NCBI RefSeq assembly: GCF_026151205.1
Contig: NC_087080.1
Location: 14,579,337 to 14,643,336 of the forward strand
Reading direction: 5' to 3'
DNA: 64,000 bases
Source of the DNA: Bolinopsis microptera
Lineage: Eukaryota; Ctenophora; Tentaculata; Lobata; Bolinopsidae
Shown here: one piece after another, positions 40,501 through 52,500 of the stretch
How the letters are laid out: each line of letters opens with the position of its first letter
Numbering within the stretch: position 1 is the stretch's first letter
Translations under genes and position numbers: made by a program
Notes under the pieces: generated by a model
What the model saw: the letters and a program-made list of their open reading frames with translations, nothing else
Database searches by the model: none
Told to the model about the DNA's origin: nothing

Positions 40501-43500
40501 TGGAACCGGATTCAGTTCCTAGGTACAAGGAAGGCGGAATTAATAGCTAAAACGGACATAATACTTTAACCAATATTTTCTGCTTAATTAGGTTAAACGG
40601 TCCGTTTTGGGCCGTTTTTCGGATTTAACAGCTAAATCAAACCCAGTTTAACCTATAATACTATTTGTGTTATCTATACGTTCCCTATGCTTTGTGTGCC
40701 AAGTTGAACTAAATTCAGTTATGGCGATAAGTAAGATCGTGGTGTGTCAGTTTGAAGCAGACACCTTCAAATGGAGGTTTCTTTCAAGGTAACAGCTATC
40801 GTGTAATGAGTCCCTCTGATGCAGGGTTAGGGTACATAATATAATGACAGAACGAAGCAGAAAACATCAATTGATGGCTGTGCTTACAAACACAATCTAA
40901 GGGCAGATGCCTCAAGATATTTCCAAAACTGCTCGGTTTTGCCTCTTGGCAAAGGAAGAGGCACAAATTTTAGACAAAATATGCTAAACTATGCCCATTA
41001 TGTGTCATTAGACTAAGTAGCTACTAATGAAGTGTCGAGATCTTTACAAAACTGGTCGGTTTTGGCTCCGGGCAGAGGGAGAGGTACAAATCTTAGTATG
41101 CTAAACTAATGGTATGCCATCATACATAAGGTAAACTATGCTCATCTACACGTGACATGCTGTCTGCAAGCTAACGGTGTGGAGCTGGAACGGTTGAGTT
41201 TAGATTTTATTGATAAGAAGAGAAACATCATTTTTTCTAAATGCAGAAAAATCTAAATATTTCGAATTGCAACGTCAACATCTAACAATAAGTCTATTTA
41301 CTTTAAAGATGTTTTCTCAAAGTCCTTCTCCAAACTCTAACCCTTTGCCTTTTTTGGTTTCTTTGCTTTCGCGGGCTTACTCTTCTTCTTCTTCTTAACC
41401 AGAGTTATTTTGCCTTCGGCCAATCTCTTTCCATCAGCGCTAACTCCAATGCAGGCGATCTCTGTCGGTTTCTTCTTGGTGCTGACTTTAACCAGAGAAT
41501 AGGTTGCCGATCCCTTGCTGCTAGCAAACTTAGGTTTATCTGAAAATACATGTTATGTAATAATGATTATAGGCTATGTTCAGATCATTAAAAGTAATAT
41601 CTTCAGATGAGATATACAAAAAGTCATGTCATTTTTAATGAAATAACAGAGCTAACAATGGAGTGGTGTTTTTTTTTTTGCTTTTAACTTACCGCTGATT
41701 AGATCCCCTTGCTTTCCCTTGTCCATCCAGTAAAACTTGACCTCCGCATCCGCATCAAAAGCAGGATCCGTTATCTCACAGACCAGGTTAGCCTTGTTCT
41801 TCTTGGGTTTAACTTCGTATTCTCCAAAGGAGATCTTCTTGGGACCGGCATCGACCGTTTTAACACTGATGATCTCTTCTCGTGTTTTGAAGCTGGCTCT
41901 AGCTTTGCATTTGTATTGACCTGGAGATAATTACAATGTTAGTATACTAAGACAATATTGCACAGGCACCACTGTATTCATTTCAGAGACATAAATAACA
42001 AACTTTATCAATGTTACAGTTAATTTTCCAATTCTCTCACCATCATTTTCCTCTGTTATGTCATCAATAATGTACTCGAATTTATTGGCTCCCTCGATTT
42101 CCTCCCAATTTTCCCCATCATCCTTGCTAAACAACCACTGGACCTTAGCCTTCTCCACGACAGCAGTACAAGATATAGTGAGATCTGACAGTCTCTCGAT
42201 GTCCTCATAAGATTCCTGTTCAGTTGACAACCAGTCTTCCACACATTTTGGACAACATTCACCATCCTCAAATACTGGCAGTTTCTGGGAATGCAAGCTA
42301 TTATTACGTGAAATTTTAACAAAAATTGAGGTTGTCTTTTTTATGATCATATTGTGAAAAACTGATTTCTGGCCAAAGATTTACTGACGTAGATTTGTAA
42401 TCTTAGTATCACTAGTTTTTACCTCAGCGGGACATGCTTTACATTTCATCTTCTCACAAACAACCACTCCGCCGTGTTTGCAGAGACAATCTTTGCAGAT
42501 GTCTTCATCTTCCCAGTTTGAACCAATCTAAATTCAAAATACAGTTAAACCTTTTAAACAAAAACGATTTCTTAGTAACTGGAGAGGAAAATGGTGTTAA
42601 CAATAGAAATCTTATACGAAATCTGAGAATATGTCCATAAACCGATATTGACTGAAGGAGTAGTTTTCTACCCAGCATTGGCTTTACTGATATATAAAAT
42701 GGGTGACGAAAAATAATCTATGTCACTCCTTACCTCCTTAACTTCACCATCATGTTCACACTGACATTCACTTTCCTCCACACACTCATCTCCAACCAGG
42801 AACATTCCCTTAGGACAGAAGCAGCCCTCGTTACACTTTCCTTTCTGTTTACCGCACTTGGGGTTTTTGTCACCGCATGTTGCGGGACAGAAGGAACCAC
42901 ATGAGTCGTATGAGAACCCTTCAGGACATGTTAGAGCTGAGGAAGTAAGGATGAGTTGGAGTTACTGTATGAACTATGAATGTTAGCACTCAAGAGGCGT
43001 TTCAAAAAATGTATTTGCGCCGTAGCTCTTTATATTTCAATAGAGTAGATTTATTATTTGGTGTCAGTAGAAATAAGCTGAACGAAGACACATGCCCTAG
43101 TCACCAGTGTTTATCCCATCGCTATGATTGATATACTTACTACAGTATGGAGCCTTGTCTCTCCAAGCACCAAGGGTGGCAACTCCCTTCTCTTGGCACT
43201 CCTTGACGTACTCCTTAACTGCGTGGCACGCACACGAGGCGTCAAAGCAAGAGCATGTGTCGTATTTACAGTTGTACAAAGCAGTCTCCACGTCTACTAG
43301 TTCGTGGCAGTCAGAGAATGGTGCCGCTGTTGGGAAAAGTGGGGTTACACTTTTGTTGGCGAGGTATATGACAATTTTATCATTGATAAATGCTCCTTCT
43401 TATAAAATGACACGGTGCATTTCCTTTATATTAGTCTGATATAGTGTATTTCTTTCTCCTTACCCATGAGGATGTCGCAGGCCTCGTCAGCAATAGGTTC

Positions 43501-46500
43501 AGCTTCAGGGAAGAATGAGTCGTCACAGGGGTGTGGAGGCTGTGGCTCTTCTTCACAAACTTCTCCTGAGAAAGGTATCTTTAGATTTTAAAGTTCTTAA
43601 AACCTAGCTGTCTGCTGTGATAGCAGTGACACCCTGTATTACTAGGTCCTACAAGACATGTTTCATTGATCTTTGATGACGTATAATACTTACCATCGAT
43701 CTTCCAAGACCAGCCAAACTCGTTAAGATCATCAAACTCGTTTTCTCCAACACTGCTAATCTGATCGTTCTCAGCGTTATCGTCCCAGGATCCACATAGC
43801 CCGGTTGTACCTTGGTAGTACATGCCGTGGATGGTGGAGGAAACTGTGCTGTTACCGTCCCAGATCAGATCTAGAGCTTCTAGTCCGCCGTTCAAGTTCA
43901 ATTTTACGATAATCTGGAAAAGTTCAGTTTAGGATGATTTGTGGAGGGGTGCTTCAGTGAAATGTGTGGAATTTTGAACAGCCATCAAAACATCATATTT
44001 CATCATTTATTCGTACTTCTATACTTTTAGTTTTAGTACTTGACAAAAAACTTACACTTTCGCCGGCTTTTGTGATAGTCATTTCCTCAGCGCTGCCAGG
44101 CCATATTTTAGCATAAGGAGGGGTCTTCTTCTTACCGTTTACCTTCAGTTCTCCTTCCGGTCCGAGATATACTTTAACCTCTGAAAAACGAAGTGGTGCT
44201 AAAAACAGTAGGTATTCTGAGCAAGGGGTTCACAGGTGTATTGTTGTGTGGCGTCAAAGTTGTATATTTAGCTGGAATTATGATTTAAAGGAAAACTTAC
44301 TATTGATGATAATTTCCACAGCATCATTCCAAGCTACATTCTTGTTGTCACCCCTGTGTTTATTTGTTCCAATTACTTCAAAGTCTTCGGTTTTTATCTG
44401 AAATAGAAGCATTTTAGGAAGAGTTGATGCCAGTTGTGCTCCCTTAGGTATCACTATCAGCATTCATTTTCTCAAGAATCCAAGATTGATAGTTCCATTT
44501 CGTTGCTTGATATCACTTACGACGGTGAATCTGCAGTTTCCTCCCTGGAAGTCGTGTCTGTGTCCATCAAAACTCTTGTAATGGGGATCTCCCGTTACCA
44601 GACAAGTTGCTGGTTCTGAAGGAGTTATAATGTTAGGGTCCATCTAGGAGGATGATAAAACGGCATCAATCCGTTGTTTATTGTTTATCTTGTTTTTTAT
44701 TGCAACGTCGAGAGGAGTTGAAATTATACTAGGCATTATGTAGCGTAAGTTAATGGAGGTAAAATAAGATGCAACTGGTCGGGGACGTATCTTCTAATGA
44801 AAAAACATAATTTGAATCTCAGTTTGCTATTTAACATGTAAAAAAAACAAACGCGAGGTGCCCCACCTTTAGCGCACAATTGCTGACAGTTCTCATCAGT
44901 GTACAACTCCTCGCCCTCCTCACACGTGACATCTTGTTCCTTACACTCACACTCAATATCTCCTTCCGCATTACACGTGCACAATTCAAACTCTCCTTCA
45001 TCCCACGACTCAAACTCCTGCAAAGTTAATGTATGTTTTGAATTTAGCTCCATCTTTTTGCAAACCAGTCCTTCCAAAAAGCAATTCCACAATTAATTTG
45101 GTAATAACTGTGATTATGTAAACAGTTATTTTATCAATTGGTTACTTAACCAACCTCATAATCGCCCTCATCAGTGTGACAGACAGCGATGACCTCGAGT
45201 TCTATATCAACACAATCCGTAAAGTCCTCTTTAGTTACACACACTGTGTACTTTCCCTCTTCGTCGTCATCTGCATCACATACCTGTCGTGGTTTTGTAA
45301 TTATTTTCACTCGGTTAGAGTTATCTGGATTTTATCATTTTTGGGCGAATAATATATAATGGATGGGAGTATTTTAACTTGGTTCAAAACCTGACAGCAA
45401 GGGATTTAAGAATGCATCTAACTGCTTGTAGAAAGCACAAATAGTTGTGTCTTAAAACATTAAAACTGGAGGGATCAAATAACGAGTCGAATTACTCATT
45501 ACCTTGAGAGTTTTTCCACCATCTAGTAGTGTGAACTTTTCATCCTCGAAGTCTACTGGTTTATCAACAGGTCCTCTTGACCATTTGAACTCTTCGGCGT
45601 CAAACTCATCATCACTCACTATTTTAATCTGAACAAAAAATCAAGTTCTTACTATCGTATCACTTCATTTTTTTGCCTTAAATAAAGAAAGTTTATTTGC
45701 TAAAAAGCTAAAGGTGCTACTCTGGTCTTACGTCATAAACATTTTCTCTTAATTAATCAATCAATTATCGTGCTGGATCCTCCTCCACTCACCGACATAG
45801 TCTGACACTCTCCCATCATAACGACCCTAGGAGACTCTCCGTCAATATCAATGTAGTCAGCTGGAGGTATTGGAATAACCACCATGTCGAATTTACATTC
45901 TCCTACCACACCGTTAAACACTATCTCTGTTTTGTAGTCGTTATCATCGTGTTCGTAGACCGGCTATGGGGTTGATGGGTTTCGCTGTAGACTATGATTT
46001 TAATTATGCTTCGTAATTATGTGAATTGATTTCGTGTTCACCTTGAGACCTATTTAAGGTCTGTATATGATATTTTCTCGCCAGTCCATATAATATGAGA
46101 CTATTTAACTTACATTAATTGTAAGGGTAAGTCTATCTTCGCTGAGTTTGAAGTTGTCAGGTAAACCCTCTGGGTCCAGTACGTCTCCGTTACTGAGCTT
46201 CCATGTGATCTGTAGTTAAAAATAGATAAAATATTTATTCTGGAATATTCTGTAATAATTCTATTCACCTTCGCCTTAAAAACCTAAAATATATGTCTGC
46301 TGAGTGCTAATACGTTTTTCACTTCTTAAGATCAATATGGCTTTTATTTCACGGTTGAGATGATAGACCATTTGGTCAAATTTCAGCTACAATAGTGATA
46401 TCTTTGTTAACGCCTCATCGAAAGTAATATCCTATGAACAGTTTAATTAAAAGCTGTTAAACTTTTTGACAATACGAGAACTCCTGGACATCATCAGAAA

Positions 46501-49500
46501 CTGTGCCTTTGCACATGACACACCTTAATTTTATGTCACTTTGTCATCTCCAACATTTTGGAGAACAATGACATGCTTTGAGATCTAAATTTAGGAGGAC
46601 GTTCAAAACCTTAACAATAAACAAACTTAATAAGAAATGATTTAAACCAGGTATTTATCATAAAACCAGACACTTATTTTGATCTTTAACTGCTGCATTC
46701 TTTAATAGTTACAAATATGTAATAAAAGGTAACACTCACATCATCAGGCGAAACAAGTACACTTTCATGTAACACACACTGCATTTTGGCAGGTCCTCCG
46801 TTCTCCTTCAACTCTATCTTCTCTGCGTTCTCGTCAGTCCAATCAGCCAGACAAACCGGACAACATTGCCCAGTCTTACTGACTGGCACCTGGCCAGTAG
46901 GACAGGCCTGTACAAGCCACCGGGTCACAGTCCACAATACCACCGTCCCCACACAAGCAGGTCTCACATTTGTTTGTGTCGTTCCACGAGGCTCCGTTTT
47001 CTATGAACTTACCTTCGTGCATGCACTGACAGTCTACTGTGTCTATGCATCGTCCATCCTGCAGAACGGTACCTGAAGAGAAGGGGTACACTTAGAACTG
47101 CGTGGATGTAGAAGCGAGCCTACTGCCTTATAACGAGGTTATACTTAGGTTATTATTACTTAAGTTATAATACCTTTAAATAACCTAAGTAACTGAGCGA
47201 AGACAGTTTATTAAGGGGCGGGTGTTCATAGGGTAAAGCACATAATTTTGTCATTTTTTGGCAATTTTCCGACTGCCTGATATAAACCATGGGTTTTAAC
47301 CTCGTCTGAAATTCCGATTTAGATGAAACCTCCACCATGTTATAGTAGACAGTCTAGGCAAGTTCTAACACAAAAATGATCGAAATTGCTGGGGTTGAAG
47401 ATGTTCAAAAAAATTATTTTGAAAAAATGACAAAATTAGGTGACTTTACTTAATTTTGTCACCCCGAACCTAATTTTGTCACTTGAAGATTGTGTAAAAA
47501 TTAACCGTTTCTCGGTATTTTAGACTACCTGGATGCATCATTCGAGCGCTTTTTTACCAACATTGACCTCAAAAATCCCAAAGATATGATGTTTTCATAG
47601 TTTTGTAGCTTGATGAAAAGATGACACTTTTTGGGTATCTAATCTTAGAAAATAGCCCCCAAATGCCCCTGAAACCACTGGCATCTTGAAAACTTTCTAT
47701 GAAGCATGAATCAATATTGGTTACTGATTCACGAAACTATATTTACCAATACCTCTTTAAAACCCAGAATTACAGTATATTTCTCGGCGAAAATATGCTA
47801 TTATAAGTGTTTAAATGCTATTATAAGTGCCTTATACATATCCTATGGGCAAAAAAACTTCAGAATAGTTGTATAAGGCCATTTTCAACACAATCTGTGA
47901 TTTACAAGAAATTTGAGAAAGGTCGATTTTTTTGACAAAATTAGGTACTTTTGGCAAAATCGAACCTAATTTTGTCACCCTCTGTAACTTGAACAATAAT
48001 TGCGCTAGAGACTTGAAAATTTGTACGTATACTTCTGCTGTAGAAGATATTTGAAATATGCAATGGCATGAAGCTAGCTCAATTACTTTTGAAATAGCAA
48101 TAAATCAAAATTTTGAAAATTCCTTAAGAAAACTTTAAGGATCTTATTTATTTTTCGGGTTAACAGTTTCGCCTTCATTTTTGACACAGATGCAAAAGAG
48201 CTAGAAACTTAAACTTTGTACGAGCAGTTTCAGCAAAGTCTAAGCTTTCTTTTTATACACAAACCTTTTCTTTCAAGCTGAAATTCCGAGTCGAGGCAGT
48301 TTTTCAGAGCAAAATGACAAAATTAGGTACCCTGACAAAATTACGTGCCTTACCCTATTGGAAACGATCGCTTCAGTCAATATTTAAATGAGTAGAATAC
48401 AAAATTGCTCTTGACTAGAGAAATAATTTGAAACAGAAAAGTGACCAAGATGATGAATATTGATGATGCTAACCTTGAGGACAATAACATCCCTCAACGC
48501 AGCTATCCTGGCAATCATCGGGAGAGGGATCAGCACATGTAGCGAAACATCCTTTACCACAACTATCGTATACCATAGTATCAGGGCACTCTAGCGGACA
48601 GAAACTACTCGATCTCCAGCCTGGAGGGGTTATACAGTTTTAGTTAAAATGTGGCCGGTATCAACTACCATTGTACTGATCACGTGACATTTGTCTGGGG
48701 TTATTTTAAATTTGGTAATTTTAAATCTTGAGATAATAATTTAGTAGTCCGTCTCACCTACTACAGGGTTTCCTGAATCAGCACATTGCTTAGCATAAGC
48801 ATCAGCGTTCGCACACACATTGTCGTCATCGTCAGGGTCTATACAGGCATCAAACAGACAGTTCTGAGGGAAGATATAATGTTATTTGGACACTGTGATA
48901 CGCTATCAAACGTTTCAGAATTATTCTCCTCTTTGAATACTCGCGAGACCTTTGGACCGCCGATTTGAGCGCGATGTTACAGATCATTGCGAGCGTGTGA
49001 AATTCCTCCTGAAAAACGTGCATACATGCAATCTGCACACTCGAGACAGCACCTCCCTCAGCTTGACATTCTTCAGTGCACACTGTTGCTGTACATACCG
49101 AAATACGGTGCTTCTATGGCAAGAAGTACATACAACCTCCACTCTTTTAGCTCTTATATGGCAAGAAGTAAATACAACCTCCACTCTTTTAGCTCTTATG
49201 TGGCAAGAAGTAAATACAACCTCCACTCTTTTAGCTCTTATGTGGCTAGAAGTAAATACAACTTCCACTCTTTTAGCTCTTATATGGCCACAGAACTTGT
49301 TAAAAATCCTACATGAATGTTTTGTACTTGCCTCAAACGACTGAGTTACGTCCACAGGACAGCTCTTAAAAGGCTCCTGCTTGTATCTAGAACAATACTG
49401 TTCAGCCCAGTTCCTCTCCGCTCGCGATACAAGATCACATGGGTCCACTGGTTCGGGTGCGTTTGGACAACCATCGTTGTTGTTGGAGACCCTGAAGGAA

Positions 49501-52500
49501 TTGCCCATTTCATTGGGTCCACCTACTGCTTGGCCGTCCTTGTTCTTGAAGTCGTTGTTTGAATGACCGTCCCAGCTTCCACACAGTCCTTCTGTTCTCT
49601 CGTAATACGTTCCGTGGATCTAGGAATAAAGTAGTAGGGAAACGTCTTACAGTATAGTCGGTTCACTTTATGCTATTTTAAACGCAACACCAGTAAGGGG
49701 TTTAAGCCATAGGGAAAAAACGATCAACATAACCATAGATTAATTAATTAAGAATTACCCATATATTGATGGAACCACGAGGGTAACAGCCAACCCTGAC
49801 CATTTTCTGGTTTTTAATGTAGATATGACACTCCTGACCGCGAACGCAGCTTACGTAATCTTCGGTATTGTAATATTTCTTAAAAGGAGTTGCGAGGTGT
49901 TGCGCGGTTCCGCCTGCAGGCGTGTACGTTATGCCATTGTTCATCTTGAACTGATCACCGTCGAACACGACGATGCAGTATCTGAAAAAGAAGCGTATGT
50001 GATTATTTTTATAGCAGTATGTGATTATTTTTACTGCAGTATGTGATTATTTTTACTGCAGTATGCGATTATTTTTAGTGCAGTATGTGATTATTTTTAT
50101 TGCAGTATGTGATTATTTTTACTGCAGTACATGATTATTTTTACTGCAGTATGTGATTATTTTTACTGAAGACTGTAGGACTCGCACAGTTAGGGTGCAC
50201 TTTTTCTTTAGAGTATCGATATTTTAATATCAGTATTGTAGCGACAACATTATTTTTAAAAACTGATTACAATTATTCATCGTACTACTGTTTAAAAGGA
50301 ACCACGGGTGGAATTAGTCAACAAATATATTTGTCCTTCATCTTGGAAACTGATTCAGAGATATGAATAACGAAAGATACTTCGACCGGCACTGCATGAT
50401 GGGCTTAAGCAGGCAGCATATTTAAAGGAAAAAACTTACTCGGTTAGGGCAACTGAACCGTATGCAACATTCTTTTGCCTGACCTCGAAGTCGAGCGTCT
50501 TCACCATAGTGTATGTACATATACCCTGGTAATCAAAATACTTGCCATCCCATGATCTGTAATGAGGATCTCCGGATCCGTAGCATGTACCTGACGCTGA
50601 GAGAGAGAGGGAGTGTTAGTACCAGGGCCATATGGATCAGGGATAGATTTAGCTTTATAATCAGCTGCAAATTGGTCAGATATTATAGACCGGGATTAAA
50701 ACGTTGGGATTCCAGTTGTACTGATCACGTGACAAACAACCCTCATAAAGTTACAAATATAGCACTTTCGAGGAAGAAGTAAAAGCTGTTATTTTGACTC
50801 ACGAGGAACACATCTGGCACAACAGTCATGTCCGACAGCTGGGATCATATTACTCGCACAAGAAACACCTTGTTCTTCTGCAGACCTACATCCACACCTA
50901 GGATGACACGTGTTATATCACGTGTGTTAGATGGTTCACACGTGTCATATCATGTGTGTTAGATGGCATTGCATCGGTAATCTTGGTTGCGAAATTACTC
51001 CTTCAGTCGTATATAAATAAATGATTGTGTTGTCTAAGATCGAATAATTCAGTTTTTATTACCATGTTCTGTAGAATTCAGTGATTAAATTATGGTTAAC
51101 TTTAAGACTTTGGTGATTGTTGAGCACCTTACCGTATCATCCCGTAGAGCTGACAGGTACAAGCCTCACATTCGCTCATTCCTGAGTCTCTGTACGCATC
51201 AAGAGGCTTGGTAATCATAGTCTTGCCTGACTCCGACCTCGACACGCAGTTTATTTCTGTTAAGTGTAGGGGTGGTGTGTTATGATAACTGGTTTTGTGA
51301 ATTATCTATCCACTGATTGCAATTATCATTTCAGCTATTCAAGCTCCATATATCATCAAAGTATTGATAACACCAACATTTTGAAACTTATATTATATAT
51401 AAACTGATATAATATATAAGATATTATGTTTGTTACAATCTCAGAACATTGACGAACCTTGGCAGATTTCCAGATTTCTGGTCTGCATCTTAGACTTCAT
51501 GTTGTTCCTCATTGCAGTGGCGACCTTGTTTGATGGAGGGAAGAAGGGAGTAAAGTCTGACTCTTTTGCTCCATTCACATATACCGCACCTTGTGTAATG
51601 AAATTTGTTTAAAGTTTACAATTTCCAAGCTAAATGGAGCGTAGTTTGGCGATTATTTGTTCATTCAAATCAGAAAGGTTACGAATGTCAAGTTTAGGGG
51701 TGCATTTTGTAGAGTGGCAGTATTTTTTGACAAATACAAACCTTGTCCATTTTCGATTTTCACGACCAAGTTGAATTCGGACAGGATTTTCTTGGAACAT
51801 GTTCCAAAGTCTCTTCCAAACAGGAGTCCATTCTCGACGTATCCTAACTCCCAGCAGTGGTCCTTTGCATGGGGTCTGAGCAGTGACAATTAGTATAACT
51901 CGCATTAATAACTCTCGTATTTGTCGCACATGATTTGCTTTGGTAAAAAAATAGGCAAATGAAAGATTGTAAACGAACAAAATGTTAAACTTTTGAGGCC
52001 AGAATTTATTTCAAAATACCTGACATAAGCGATGTCATAGTTTTTGGAGTCCATCATATTGAACGCAATACCCAAGAAACCATAGCTGGTCGAGTATTTT
52101 CCGAGATCGGTCATTTTTAGGTCAGCTGATACTGCATAGTTCTTTGCCTTACCGAAACTACCTGTGGGAATATACAAATGTTTTTGAACTAGTTTGCTGG
52201 TTGAAGAGGACACATTCAAATTATAGTCCATATCTTGATAACTAAACTATTCGTCTCCAAAATGTTTGACACCTCTTTATCGTAACCCTTTTCATAAAAA
52301 AGCGACTGAACTAACCTTGTTTTGTCTGGCCATATGTAGGCCCAGAGACACAGAAATCCATACTCTCGACCTCCTGGAGGGTAGTCTGGACAATAGTCCC
52401 ATCATCCTCCTCGTTCCTAGTCAGACATCCCTCAGTCGAGACAGACTGGAAGTTCGTGAAGCAAGAGTATGAGTCCCCGCCTGTAAAGGGGCTGTTAGTT

